Origin: Nitrospirota bacterium
GTDB taxonomy: Bacteria > Nitrospirota > Nitrospiria > SBBL01 > JAADHI01
Direction of reading: 5' to 3'
DNA length: 35,431 nucleotides
Assembly (NCBI GenBank): GCA_029261135.1
Contig: JAJDBX010000068.1
Coordinates: 1 to 35,431 of the forward strand
Shown here: positions 18,778 to 27,835 of the stretch, one piece after another
Numbering within the stretch: the stretch's first letter is position 1
Layout of the letters: each line of letters opens with the position of its first letter
Translations under genes and position numbers: made by a program
Notes under the pieces: model-generated
Told to the model about the DNA's origin: nothing
The model's database searches: none
What the model saw: only the letters and a program-made list of their open reading frames with translations

Positions 18778-19815
18778 ATGAAACCGATTATCGCCATCAC
18801 CATGGGAGACCCTTGCGGCATTGGCCCCGAAGTCATTGTTAAAGCCCTGCGCAACAAAGCATTATACGAGGGGAGCAATCCATTGGTCATTGGCGATTTC
18901 AATCAAATCTTTACAGCCGCATCACAGTTCGCCCCAACATTAAAGGTGGAAGCAGTTCAAAAGGTTTCTGAATGCGCATTTCAGTTTGGCTTACTTGAAG
19001 TTTTAGACATTTCCTCAGGGGATCAACACAAAAAATTCACCCCATTTCGCTATGGCGAACTGAATGCCGATGCCGCAAGATCCGCCTTCAAATCCATCGA
19101 AGTCGCAGCCAAACTGGCACTTTCCCACGAAATCGACGGTATCGCCACAGCCCCAATAAATAAGGAAGGCATGAAAGGCATTGGATTTGGATTTCCCGGA
19201 CATACCGAATTTTTTGCGAAAGCGGCCAACGAGAATAATTTTGGCATGATGATGGTCGGCGGCGGACTCCTTATTATGCTCGCATCCATTCACCTGCCTT
19301 TAAGGGATGCCATTGCTCAACTCAATTCGGAAGATCTTTTCCTGAGCATCCAACTGACAGATGCCGCATTGAAGTGCGATTTTGGATTGAAACACCCGCA
19401 CATCGCCGTCGCAGGCCTTAACCCGCACGCCGGTGAACGCGGGATACTGGGGGCGGAAGAAAAATCGGCGGTCGCGCCTGCCATTGAAAGAGCAAAAAAA
19501 GAAGGCCTCAATGTCAGCGGCCCCTATCCCGCAGACACCCTTTTTTACAAACTACAGCAGGGGCGATTTGATGCCGCTTTGGCGCTTTATCACGACCAAG
19601 CCCTCATTCCCATCAAATTACTGGCCTTTGGCGGTGCGGTAAACATCACGATAGGTCTCCCTTTTATTCGAACCTCGGTCGATCACGGCACCGCATTTGA
19701 TATCGCTGGAAGAGGCATTGCCGACTCGGGCAGTATGGAAGCGGCCGTGTTTTTGGCCTCAGAGATGGCGGCGCACCGTCATCCGAAATTTTCCGTCAGT
19801 CGCAGCGAAGAATAA
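18778..19815 (+). CDS. pdxA: 4-hydroxythreonine-4-phosphate dehydrogenase PdxA
   Basis: PdxA oxidises 4-phosphohydroxy-L-threonine in the DXP-dependent route to pyridoxal phosphate (vitamin B6). The 345-residue protein has the full family pattern: ITMGDPCGIGPEV at the start, TAPINKEGMKGIG and FPGHTEF, metal-ligand histidine regions GLNPHAGERGILG and ALYHDQALIPIK, and RTSVDHGTAFDIAG near the end. The start at ATG 18778 follows an AGGAG site; an upstream GTG at 18715 would add residues that overlap the CDF gene and do not match the family. It lies 19 bases after the CDF gene and 3 bases before rsmA. Confidence 0.96.
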   Translation: MKPIIAITMGDPCGIGPEVIVKALRNKALYEGSNPLVIGDFNQIFTAASQFAPTLKVEAVQKVSECAFQFGLLEVLDISSGDQHKKFTPFRYGELNADAARSAFKSIEVAAKLALSHEIDGIATAPINKEGMKGIGFGFPGHTEFFAKAANENNFGMMMVGGGLLIMLASIHLPLRDAIAQLNSEDLFLSIQLTDAALKCDFGLKHPHIAVAGLNPHAGERGILGAEEKSAVAPAIERAKKEGLNVSGPYPADTLFYKLQQGRFDAALALYHDQALIPIKLLAFGGAVNITIGLPFIRTSVDHGTAFDIAGRGIADSGSMEAAVFLASEMAAHRHPKFSVSRSEE

Positions 19816-19818
19816 GAA

Positions 19819-20667
19819 ATGCCAGAAAGACAAGCGTCCAAAATCAAACCCAAACAAATCAGAGCAAAAAAAAGATGGGGCCAAAATTTTTTAATCGACG
19901 CCAACATCACACGAAAAATACTTGACTGTGCAACGATTCAGCCGGGAGAACATGTGGTCGAAATCGGCCCTGGAAAAGGCGTTTTGACCCAAGCGCTGCT
20001 TGAGCGTAAGGCACAAGTCACAGCGATAGAAATAGACAAAGACCTGGTGAACATCATCCGATCAGATATTGATGCATCTGAAAATACCGCCCTTTACAAA
20101 AATCTGACACTGATTCAAGCCGATGCGCTGCGTTATCCCTTTCAAGAGATTCAAGCACCCTACAAAGTTGTCGCGAACCTGCCCTACTATATTTCTACCC
20201 CGCTTCTGTTTCGTCTGTTGGAAGAAAAAACAAAGATTACGCAAATGGTACTCATGCTGCAAAAAGAAGTGGCAGAAAGAATCGCCGCTTCGGTCGGCAG
20301 TAAATCCTATGGGGCACTCTCCATCATTCTCCAATTCTTCACAGAGGTTCAATTGGTCTTTACGGTATCACCCAACTGCTTTCAGCCCAAACCGAAAGTG
20401 TCTTCTGCCCTTATCTCGATCACCCCCTTAAAAACGCCACGTATTCACGTTAAGGATGAAGTCTTATTTTTAAAAGTCGTCAAAGGGGCTTTTTCGTATC
20501 GGAGAAAGCGACTCAGCAACGCACTGGCTTGTGCTGGATTTTCCGAAGCAAAGATAAATGCGGCCCTTCTAAAAAGTAATTGTGATGGGACACGCCGGGG
20601 CGAAACATTGACAATATCCGAATTTGCGATACTATCAGATGCCTTGTTTTATCTAGGCTCGGATTGA
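19819..20667 (+). CDS. rsmA: 16S rRNA (adenine1518/1519-N6)-dimethyltransferase RsmA (KsgA)
   Basis: RsmA dimethylates two adjacent adenines near the 3' end of 16S rRNA late in 30S assembly. The 282-residue protein has KRWGQNFLIDANI (family N-terminal motif), the SAM site VVEIGPGKGVLTQ, AIEIDKDLV, the catalytic NLPYYIS motif, and the C-terminal FSYRRKRLSNAL region. The start is three bases after the pdxA stop, the same pdxA-rsmA link as in many proteobacteria. It is intact. Confidence 0.96.
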   Translation: MPERQASKIKPKQIRAKKRWGQNFLIDANITRKILDCATIQPGEHVVEIGPGKGVLTQALLERKAQVTAIEIDKDLVNIIRSDIDASENTALYKNLTLIQADALRYPFQEIQAPYKVVANLPYYISTPLLFRLLEEKTKITQMVLMLQKEVAERIAASVGSKSYGALSIILQFFTEVQLVFTVSPNCFQPKPKVSSALISITPLKTPRIHVKDEVLFLKVVKGAFSYRRKRLSNALACAGFSEAKINAALLKSNCDGTRRGETLTISEFAILSDALFYLGSD

Positions 20668-20683
20668 TAAGAGTCCCTTCCTT

Positions 20684-22912
20684 ATGGTAGATTTGCATGG
20701 ATTTGGTATGGAATTAAAATCAAAAAATATGGTCTCGATGGGTGTTGAAAAACACTATCTGGACGAGGTCATCGGAACCGGCCTGATCCTCTTCGCTCTC
20801 CTCATTGCGGTGAGCCTCTTTACCTACAGTGTCACAGACCCTTCTTTTTCGACGATCACTTCCGATACAAATGTTCAAAACGCGATTGGGAAGATCGGTG
20901 CGATTTTTTCAGACCTCATCGTTCAAACCCTGGGGATTTCATCTTACCTCCTGCCCCTCTTTATAATGATCCTTGGGATTAAACAGATTCGCATTAAACC
21001 CGCGGCGCGTAACAACAAGGCACTCATCGGCGGCTTTGTCCTCATCGCACTTTCACTCGCCGCTTTGAGAGGGTTTACTTGGGTCGATGCGACTAAAAAC
21101 CCCATACTTGCATCGGAACCCTATAATAATGGAGGGATGATTGGCACTCTGATCGCCACATTTTTTCTCACCTATTTTGCAAAAGCGGGGGCATACATCA
21201 TCTTCTCTTCACTTCTGCTCATTGGAACGATGATTGCTTTTCCAGTGTCACCCATCAAAATGTTCAAACAATCCGTAAAGGGATTGAAAACCTTCAAAAC
21301 ATGGCGTGACCAAAAGCGGGCTGAAGACAACAAGAAACCCGCGCTGCAACAAAAAATCAAGTTCCCCTCATTTGAATCTGAACCGGACGACGAGGAAACC
21401 GTACTCGCCACACCAGAAATCGCATCACCACCACCGCGCATTTCGACAAAACCAGAGCAGGAAGTTTTTGATTTTAATCACGAAGATGATATCGGCGATT
21501 ACAAATTGCCGCCGCTATCGCTTCTTTCCGATCCGCCACTCATGACAGGGGGCATGACCCAAAAAGAATTAATCACCCAAAGCCAAATTCTTCAAAAGAA
21601 ATTGAGAGATTTCGGTGTGGAAGGACGCGTGACCCAAGTTCATCCCGGCCCGGTCATTACGATGTTTGAGTTTGAACCCGCAGCGGGCGTCAAACTGAAT
21701 AAAATTACCAATCTCTCCGATGATCTCGCCCTTGGCATGCGTGCCCTTTCCGTACGCATCGTGGCACCCCTTCCGGGAAAACCGACTGTCGGCATTGAGA
21801 TTCCAAATCGAAAACGCGAAGCGGTCTTCCTGAAAGAAATTCTTTCATCTCCTTCTTACAATCGATTGAGCTCCAGCCTTCGATTGGCCTTGGGGAAAGA
21901 TATTTTCGGAACCCCTGTTTCGACAGACCTGGCCAAAATGCCACATCTCCTCATCGCCGGGGCCACCGGATCTGGAAAGAGTGTTGGACTCAACGGGATG
22001 GTGCTTTCCCTGCTTTTTTCATCAACACCGGCTGAAGTCAAAATGTTGATGATTGATCCAAAAATGTTGGAGTTTTCACTTTATGATGGGATACCCCATC
22101 TCATCGCACCCGTCATCACGCAGCCCAAGGCCGCTGCCGCTGCGCTCAAGAAAATGGTGGCCGAAATGCAGCGCCGTTACGAACTGCTTGCAGAAAAAGG
22201 GGTGAGAAATATCGAATCCTACAACAAACTGGCCGCACAGTCGGATGACATCAACCTACTGCCATACATCGTCGTCTTTATCGATGAGCTGGCCGATTTG
22301 ATGATGGTTGCGGCGAAACAGGTTGAAGATTCCATTGCACGACTGGCTCAGATGGCACGGGCCGCAGGGATTCATCTCGTTCTCGCCACGCAACGACCAT
22401 CGGTGGATGTGCTGACGGGTTTGATCAAAGCCAACTTCCCCGCGCGGATGGCCTTTAATGTTTCATCCAAAACCGACTCCAGAACGATCCTTGATGCCAA
22501 CGGTGCAGAAAAACTCCTCGGAAAAGGAGACATGCTTTACCTCTCTGCAGGGACAGGAAAAATAGACCGCGTTCATGGCGCTTACATCGCAGAAGAAGAA
22601 GTCAAAAAGGTCGTCTCATTTATTAAAGAACAAGGACAGGCCCATTACGAGGCCATTTTTTCAGAAGGAGAGTCCACCCAAAAGGAATACTCGGGCGATG
22701 AGGACCGTGACGAACGTTATGAAGATGCACGCGAATTGGTCATTTCGACCCGTCAGGCTTCAGCTTCTTTTCTTCAACGGCGCATGCGCGTGGGTTATCC
22801 CCGTGCAGCCCGCATGATTGAAATGATGGAAGAAGATGGTCTTGTCGGCCCGGCCATTGGGAGTAAACCCAGAGAAATTCTTATCCGCCAAGAAGAAGGA
22901 GACCAGGCTTAA
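20684..22912 (+). CDS. ftsK: DNA translocase FtsK
   Basis: This 742-residue protein has the FtsK/SpoIIIE layout. Four transmembrane helices lie in residues about 25-190. A short acidic/proline-rich linker follows, with PPPRISTKP. The RecA-like motor has Walker A GATGSGKSVGLNGM and Walker B YIVVFIDELADLMMV. A C-terminal gamma winged-helix (RQASASFLQRRMRVGYPRAARMI split over its helices) reads the KOPS sequences. FtsK pumps chromosome ends to the septum and activates XerCD at dif. ATG 20684 was taken as start, but later ATGs at 20708 and 20729 are possible since no strong ribosome site is present. Its stop overlaps the lolA start by one base. Confidence 0.96.
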   Translation: MVDLHGFGMELKSKNMVSMGVEKHYLDEVIGTGLILFALLIAVSLFTYSVTDPSFSTITSDTNVQNAIGKIGAIFSDLIVQTLGISSYLLPLFIMILGIKQIRIKPAARNNKALIGGFVLIALSLAALRGFTWVDATKNPILASEPYNNGGMIGTLIATFFLTYFAKAGAYIIFSSLLLIGTMIAFPVSPIKMFKQSVKGLKTFKTWRDQKRAEDNKKPALQQKIKFPSFESEPDDEETVLATPEIASPPPRISTKPEQEVFDFNHEDDIGDYKLPPLSLLSDPPLMTGGMTQKELITQSQILQKKLRDFGVEGRVTQVHPGPVITMFEFEPAAGVKLNKITNLSDDLALGMRALSVRIVAPLPGKPTVGIEIPNRKREAVFLKEILSSPSYNRLSSSLRLALGKDIFGTPVSTDLAKMPHLLIAGATGSGKSVGLNGMVLSLLFSSTPAEVKMLMIDPKMLEFSLYDGIPHLIAPVITQPKAAAAALKKMVAEMQRRYELLAEKGVRNIESYNKLAAQSDDINLLPYIVVFIDELADLMMVAAKQVEDSIARLAQMARAAGIHLVLATQRPSVDVLTGLIKANFPARMAFNVSSKTDSRTILDANGAEKLLGKGDMLYLSAGTGKIDRVHGAYIAEEEVKKVVSFIKEQGQAHYEAIFSEGESTQKEYSGDEDRDERYEDARELVISTRQASASFLQRRMRVGYPRAARMIEMMEEDGLVGPAIGSKPREILIRQEEGDQA

Positions 22913-23625
22913 TGAAGACCCGCCCATGCTCACTCAAGAAATCCGCAGCGCTCAATATACTATTCTGGCTCATTGCATTTTCACTCAACTTCCCCGCTAT
23001 CTCAAGCATTGCAAGCCCTGAAAAACCCAAGACCACGCTTAAAAAAGTGCTCACAGAGATATCGAACACCTATGAACAGATCGCCGATTTACAGGCAGAC
23101 TTTGTACAAACGGTCGAAATCTATGATTTCAATACCCCCTACGTTTCAACAGGGAAACTCTCCTTAAAAAAGGGGAAAATGCTTTGGGATTATGAAGAAC
23201 CGGGCAAACAACTCATCTACGTGAACGGTCTCGGTTTTCAATTTTATGTGCCTGATCACAAACAGGTTATCCGAAGCAGAATTGGGGGACAATCGGATGC
23301 CCATCTGCCCCTGAAACTGCTTTCTGGTTTAGGGCAGTTGGATCAAGACTTTGAAGTCTCATTTGAAATTGAGGCCCCCAAACCCGGAGGGGCCGTTCAT
23401 TTAAAACTCCTTCCCAAAAAAGCAATGGGATTGACTCATATTGTCATCACCTTCATTCCTTCGTCTCAGATTAAAGGTTTGGTCATTGACCAAGTCATCC
23501 TGCATGAAAAAAATGGGAACATCTCGACATCCACCTTCAATGCTGTTCAAATCAATAAAGGATTGGAAGACAGCCTTTTTGAATTTACACCGCCCGAAGG
23601 CATCGCCGTCATAGAAGCGCCTTAA
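22912..23625 (+). CDS. lolA: Outer-membrane lipoprotein carrier LolA
   Basis: LolA carries lipoproteins across the periplasm from LolCDE to LolB or the outer membrane. The 237-residue protein has a signal peptide (NILFWLIAFSLNFPAISSIA), then the family pattern: ADLQADFVQTVEIYDFNTP, STGKLSLKKGKMLWDYEEPGKQ, LIYVNGLGFQFYVPD and a beta-rich concave fold to the end. It starts at an ATG overlapping the ftsK stop (TAATG), so it is translationally coupled. Its presence supports a double-membrane host. Confidence 0.88.
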   Translation: MKTRPCSLKKSAALNILFWLIAFSLNFPAISSIASPEKPKTTLKKVLTEISNTYEQIADLQADFVQTVEIYDFNTPYVSTGKLSLKKGKMLWDYEEPGKQLIYVNGLGFQFYVPDHKQVIRSRIGGQSDAHLPLKLLSGLGQLDQDFEVSFEIEAPKPGGAVHLKLLPKKAMGLTHIVITFIPSSQIKGLVIDQVILHEKNGNISTSTFNAVQINKGLEDSLFEFTPPEGIAVIEAP

Positions 23626-23649
23626 TAGGGTTGGAAATTTACTATCAGT

Positions 23650-23678
23650 TTGACAGAAGAAATTTGATCTGCTAGAAA
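23650..23678 (+). promoter_or_regulatory. Sigma-70 type promoter for tRNA-Val
   Basis: TTGACA at 23650-23655 is a perfect -35 box. After a 17-base spacer comes TAGAAA at 23673-23678 (four of six match TATAAT). The start point would fall near 23685, about 27 bases before the tRNA. It is close to consensus, as expected for a tRNA gene. Confidence 0.6.
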
Positions 23679-23711
23679 CCCCTTCTCATTCCATGCCGAT
23701 CTTGCAAGGAT

Positions 23712-23786
23712 GGGCGATTAGCTCAGTGGTAGAGCGCTTCCTTCACACGGAAGAGGTCGCAGGTTCGATACCCGCATCGCCCACCA
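23712..23786 (+). tRNA. tRNA-Val (anticodon CAC), CCA encoded
   Basis: The full cloverleaf can be drawn. Acceptor GGGCGAT pairs with ATCGCCC, D-stem GCTC with GAGC, and anticodon stem CTTCC with GGAAG around loop TTCACAC (anticodon CAC). The T-arm is GCAGG-TTCGATA-CCCGC. CCA is encoded at 23784-23786. The T-stem has one A-C mismatch (A in GCAGG against the middle C of CCCGC), which is unusual. The integrase gene of the prophage begins 14 bases after CCA, so the 3' end of this tRNA is the likely attachment site. Confidence 0.95.
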
Positions 23787-23800
23787 ATCTTTTCAATGAC

Positions 23801-24865
23801 TTACGAAGTACGCAACTCTTGGACATCAAGTGATTGTGATAAATTTGTGATAGTTTTTTCCTTTCTATCCAGTATTATCACCCCATCCCGCAGACTTTCG
23901 GGGTTATGATGTGCATACCGTTGAGTCATTGCCGAAGTCTTATGTCCTAGAAGTTTCTGTACTTTGTATATCTCCACTCCTGTTTGTATCAACCGTGTCG
24001 CAAAGGTGTGGCGAAGGTCATGAAAATGAAAATCATCAATTCCGGCCTTCTTAATCGCCAAGTTAAAAGAACGCCGCAAATTATCCTTATTGATCGGCGT
24101 ACAAACCTTACTATGAAAAACAAGGTCTGTAATTATTGACCGTACCTTTATTTTGTGCCGAAGAAGATCAAATGTGGTCTGGTTGATAGGAATTGTTCTC
24201 TTTTCTCCATTTTTTGAATGGAACACGGTGACGGTTTTACGGAATAAATCTACTCCCTTCCAGGTGAGAGAAAGAATCTCTCCTCTCCGCATTCCGGTAT
24301 GAAGGGCAAAGAGAATAATATCTTTTAGCCAATCAAGAGAAAAACTTAAAAGAAGTGTTTCTTCCTCATCGGTCATCCATCGATCCCTTTTATTGTTTTC
24401 CTTCTCCATTGAGACTTTACTCACAGGGTTATCCCGACACCATCCCCATTCTTTAATTGAACGGTTAAACGCTGCTTTCATAACACTTAATTCTCGATTT
24501 ATCGTAGAAGGTGCAACCCCGTTTTTGTACCGTTTTGCTTTATACTGCACAATGAGGTTTGGCGTAATCTCTGCCAGTGCGTAGCCACTGAAAAATGAAG
24601 AAAGGTTTTTCTTGAAATAAACAAAAGATTCTCGGCTTGGCTTTTTTGACATATGTTCCGTCATGTACCGTTCCATCATTTCGTCAAAGGTTCGATTTTT
24701 TTCTTGAAGAACATCAAAAAACTTTCCCTCAATGATCCGAACCTTTACCATCGCAAGGACGTTTTGTGCCAGTTTTTTGTTTGCTGTCTCGGTTGATCTT
24801 CTGATTTGTTTTCCTTGATGTGTTAATGACATCCACCAGACATTGTTTCGTTTATACAGCCCCAT
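23801..24865 (-). CDS. int: Tyrosine recombinase / phage integrase
   Basis: This 354-residue site-specific recombinase inserts and excises the prophage. It has an N-terminal Arm-type binding domain, a SAM-like core-binding domain (about residues 60-145), and a catalytic domain with the RKHRHY set. Visible are Arg in HTGMRRGEILSL, Lys in the beta hairpin near VFHSKNGEKRTIPI, His and Arg in HFHDLRHTFATRL, the second His in LLGHKTSAM and nucleophile Tyr in TQRYAHH. Its 3' end faces the tRNA-Val gene, a usual arrangement. It is 14 bases from the excisionase-like gene, so rep, xis and int look like one unit. Confidence 0.93.
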   Translation of the reverse strand: MGLYKRNNVWWMSLTHQGKQIRRSTETANKKLAQNVLAMVKVRIIEGKFFDVLQEKNRTFDEMMERYMTEHMSKKPSRESFVYFKKNLSSFFSGYALAEITPNLIVQYKAKRYKNGVAPSTINRELSVMKAAFNRSIKEWGWCRDNPVSKVSMEKENNKRDRWMTDEEETLLLSFSLDWLKDIILFALHTGMRRGEILSLTWKGVDLFRKTVTVFHSKNGEKRTIPINQTTFDLLRHKIKVRSIITDLVFHSKVCTPINKDNLRRSFNLAIKKAGIDDFHFHDLRHTFATRLIQTGVEIYKVQKLLGHKTSAMTQRYAHHNPESLRDGVIILDRKEKTITNLSQSLDVQELRTS

Positions 24866-24879
24866 TTTTTATCCTTTCG

Positions 24880-25176
24880 TTAGGCTGATTCAGGTCTGGT
24901 TTCCCCGCGAGAGTGACTATAAACCTCTCGCTTTACACTGGCAATCATGGAATCAATATCAACCTTGCCTTCTTTGATGTTTATCGCGCTTGTTTCTGTC
25001 TTTTTCTGAAAGGCATCCAACCAGGAATTGATTTCGTCCATACGAAATCTAATCACGCCATGTATTTTTATGGATGGAATTTTGTTTCTCGAACTCCAAG
25101 CGTAGAGCGTCGAGACTTTTATTTGAAGATAGCCCGATAAGGTTTTGATATCGACATAAGGGCTTGTGTTTGTCAC
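24880..25176 (-). CDS. Excisionase-like helix-turn-helix protein
   Basis: This 98-residue protein has a MerR/AlpA-type winged helix in its first 55 residues (IKTLSGYLQIKVSTLYAWSSRN, then KIPSIKIHGVIRFRMDEINSWL). This is the pattern of phage excisionases and AlpA regulators that read R-R-F/K-D-E-I in the wing. The C-terminal 40 residues are polar. It overlaps the rep stop codon by four bases (ATGA) and precedes int, which supports a role in excision or in regulating int. Confidence 0.75.
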   Translation of the reverse strand: MTNTSPYVDIKTLSGYLQIKVSTLYAWSSRNKIPSIKIHGVIRFRMDEINSWLDAFQKKTETSAINIKEGKVDIDSMIASVKREVYSHSRGETRPESA

Positions 25177-26435
25177 GCTGCTTTCCCCGATAGTCTTCTA
25201 AGGCAAAGCGCTTTAGATAACCGTTGCCTCAAATCAGATTCCCTAAGCCCCCTAGACCGATAGTAAGATAGAATATCATCGTAAAATTCCAGTCGTTTAA
25301 GCTGTTTCATGACTTGGGTTATTTTCCAATTCGCCCTGGCACCGACAGTGATGATATTCCCGATAATTTGTGCATAATTCCGCCCTACTCCTTCGCTGTC
25401 TTCTTTTTTTTTTCGGACAACGACGATATTTTGTGCCGGATTGTAAAAGTCTGCATCTGTCCTGATAAGCTGCCAAAATGGATCTATATACTGTCTACTC
25501 ATCTGCAATCGGTTACTGGTTAAGGCGTATTTCCAGATATCGCCCAAAAATTTGACCACCTGAGAAAAATTTTCAATGGTGATGCCTTGTCCGATTCCGA
25601 TTTCACGGACAATATTATGATGCACTCTAGCCTCTACCCTCCACACAGGTTTTTCTTTGTCAAATATGCCGCTTTTGTGCTTTGACCAGCGATCATGCCA
25701 GAAATCAACTTTGTCGGTTTTAATAATTTCATCATCTTTACGATAAAGGGCCATCTGTAGGGCACTGGATTTGCCAAATAAGAAGCCTTGGTTTTTGCCG
25801 TATTCTACTGTGATTTCGTTGATGGTTTTAAATTCAACGCTTGAAATGGTGTTAATGTCTTGAATCGATCGGCTTCGCGTTCTGAAATTTTCTCTAAAGT
25901 CGTTTTTGGGTTCCCATCCCTGCACATCACAGGCAAGATGTACGGCCACGCCGGAGGCTTTGCCCTTCTTTTCTCCATAGATCCAATCTGAGATCATGTC
26001 GAGATAGTCTTGAATCTCATTGGTTTCATGCTGAAGAATGAATTTTGGCGATAATTCGATTTTGAGGTGTGCGCCCGTTTCTTTGATTTCGGCGTAATAA
26101 CTGCCAATGAGCATGATAATACCCAGGTCATTATTTTGTATGCGATAACGGAAGCCTGAATTTTTGCCCATCCTGCCAAATGACCAGTTTTGACCGAAGA
26201 TCTCTACGATTTCAGATTTTTGACTGTGGTTCATTTCGAGCCATTCAAATAACCCTGATTTCATGGTTCCACGATAGAGTTGACGAATGGTATCTACACC
26301 CGAATGGATGATATCGACGCTATTTAGATCAAATGCCCCCGCCGTTGAAAAAAATAACCTTCCCTCTTTATCTGGGTTCGTATGTTTTTCTAAACTCTCT
26401 AAACTGTATCGGTCATGATCCTTGTTTGATGCCAT
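25173..26435 (-). CDS. rep: Replication initiation protein (Rep_trans / phage gpII-like)
   Basis: This 420-residue protein is the best candidate for the initiator that nicks the double-stranded form and starts rolling-circle replication. It has the family pattern GFLFGKSSALQMALYRKDDE followed by DFWHDRW, and the WRVEARVHHNIVRE block typical of Rep_trans/gpII-like initiators, where Glu and His bind metal. A good AAGGAG site lies nine bases before the ATG at 26435. The gene directly follows a highly structured 250-base intergenic region that probably holds its origin. The precise nicking tyrosine cannot be named with confidence. Confidence 0.75.
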   Translation of the reverse strand: MASNKDHDRYSLESLEKHTNPDKEGRLFFSTAGAFDLNSVDIIHSGVDTIRQLYRGTMKSGLFEWLEMNHSQKSEIVEIFGQNWSFGRMGKNSGFRYRIQNNDLGIIMLIGSYYAEIKETGAHLKIELSPKFILQHETNEIQDYLDMISDWIYGEKKGKASGVAVHLACDVQGWEPKNDFRENFRTRSRSIQDINTISSVEFKTINEITVEYGKNQGFLFGKSSALQMALYRKDDEIIKTDKVDFWHDRWSKHKSGIFDKEKPVWRVEARVHHNIVREIGIGQGITIENFSQVVKFLGDIWKYALTSNRLQMSRQYIDPFWQLIRTDADFYNPAQNIVVVRKKKEDSEGVGRNYAQIIGNIITVGARANWKITQVMKQLKRLEFYDDILSYYRSRGLRESDLRQRLSKALCLRRLSGKAA

Positions 26436-26689
26436 TTTTTTGTCTCCTTGTTATCGGTTTAAGGTTTTTTCTCTTGTGTAAAACAAACTTTCGGAAAAGA
26501 TTTAAAGCTATTTGCTTACTTTTTTTTTACATAGCGGGAGTTTATCACGCTATTGTGGGGTATCTAGTGACGTGTTACAGGGACGTCCCTCTTTCGGGCC
26601 TCCTCGCGAATATTTCCCGCTCCGCAGGAAATGCACGCGAGGAGCGGCCCCTTTTTGATTCCATTTTCGATGATTCCAGCACTCATATT
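26436..26689. other. Prophage intergenic region, probable replication/packaging signals
   Basis: There is no gene here, but there is strong structure. A perfect palindrome AGGGACGTCCCT is at 26579-26590. Next to it is a long hairpin: GGGCC 26596-26600 with GGCCC 26646-26650, TCCTCGCG 26601-26608 with CGCGAGGA 26636-26643 (GC bulge), and inner stem ATTTCC 26612-26617 with GGAAAT 26627-26632. The T-run after the hairpin is on the plus strand only, so it is not a terminator for the minus-strand phage genes. It lies between zot and rep, corresponding to the phage M13 region that carries origins and packaging signal. Confidence 0.6.
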
Positions 26690-27835
26690 TTAATTCCCGC
26701 TCACTTCGCTTGAATGGCTGACGTTATCCGCGACTTTGCCGAATGGATCTATGGGCCAATTTCTAACGAGATAAACTTTTTCTTCTTTTTCGACTCTCAC
26801 CATTGTTTTACCGAGCATTTTTAATTTCCAACCCATGAGTTTTAATTCTTCGCTGGTGAATGTATCTTTTATGTGAAAGGTATTATCAAGAATGTCGATG
26901 TAAACTCTTGAATAGCCCAGGCCAAGGCTGACCACGCCTTTCAATCTGGCTCTATATTTCTGAACCAATTCATCAAAGATATCTAAAGGCGGTGGTGGCG
27001 GTGGCTCTGCCTTGACGGGGGCTTGATTAGATCCGCCTGGGGACATTGCTCCGCTGACTCCGCTTTGCATTCCTTGTTGACGCATGACCCCTTGAACATT
27101 CGTGGGTATTCTTGCCTGACTCACAATTTTTGGCTTTTCTCCCATACCAAAAAAGCTATAAAGATGCTTAGCGGAGAAGAACAGAATAATTATGAATAAA
27201 GGTATCCCGTATTTCATAATAGGGTTGTTCCAAATGACCGCCCGTTTATCTTTGTAGGTTTTTGTGTTTTCGGCTCCGGCTTCGTAGCTTGCGTATAAGC
27301 CGAAGTATTTCTTTTGGTAGTTCTTTGTACCGGATGATATTTTTTGGAACTTCTCCCCTGCCTGTGCACGATAGACAACCCATTTATAGCTGTTGTCTCG
27401 ACCTACGGCGGTGAGTTTGGTGTAGACGGTTTTTTGTTCGACACGCCGCCGCCAGATGGTATGACAATCGCGGATATCTTGACCCATGCAAACGATATCA
27501 AGACCTAAGTGACGGTGTTCTGTGACAAATTTTGAGATTTCTTCTTTTGGTTTTTCTCTTGTGGAAGGCCAGAAGTTTTGAAGCTCATCAATGACAACGA
27601 GGGAATCTTTTTCAACAAGTTTGTAGATTTCCTTAACTTGTTCTCTTTCGATTTGGACTAAATAGCGTTGAATGATTTCAAGGGGCATTAAGGTAACTTC
27701 TGAAAACTTTTCGTAATTTAGACCCTCGATGTAGGCAAAGACTTTACGCCCTTTCATAAGCGCAGGGATGATGTGTTCCACACAGGTTTCGTATGACTTC
27801 CCTGCTCCTGGTAGACCTTCATGGAAAATAATCAT
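26690..27835 (-). CDS. zot: Zot/pI-like phage assembly ATPase
   Basis: This 381-residue morphogenesis ATPase (Zot domain, pI of phage M13) drives extrusion of the filament through the envelope. Walker A is HEGLPGAGKSYE at residues 5-16 and Walker B is LVVIDELQNFWP near residue 80. A single transmembrane helix (YGIPLFIIILFFSAKHLYSF) lies near residue 215. Behind it is a Pro-rich stretch (PPPPPPLD) and a small C-terminal domain on the periplasmic side. The ATG directly follows the stop of the pVI-like gene. This is the clearest inovirus marker in the window. Confidence 0.93.
   Translation of the reverse strand: MIIFHEGLPGAGKSYETCVEHIIPALMKGRKVFAYIEGLNYEKFSEVTLMPLEIIQRYLVQIEREQVKEIYKLVEKDSLVVIDELQNFWPSTREKPKEEISKFVTEHRHLGLDIVCMGQDIRDCHTIWRRRVEQKTVYTKLTAVGRDNSYKWVVYRAQAGEKFQKISSGTKNYQKKYFGLYASYEAGAENTKTYKDKRAVIWNNPIMKYGIPLFIIILFFSAKHLYSFFGMGEKPKIVSQARIPTNVQGVMRQQGMQSGVSGAMSPGGSNQAPVKAEPPPPPPLDIFDELVQKYRARLKGVVSLGLGYSRVYIDILDNTFHIKDTFTSEELKLMGWKLKMLGKTMVRVEKEEKVYLVRNWPIDPFGKVADNVSHSSEVSGN

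Noticed and set aside
26596..26656. The zot-rep hairpin as an ordinary rho-independent terminator
   Set aside because: The T-run follows only on the plus strand, where no gene ends; phage genes run the other way.
26333..26713. A 126-codon plus-strand frame across the prophage intergenic region
   Set aside because: It runs through the hairpin and overlaps the ends of rep and zot; it is better explained by the structured non-coding region.
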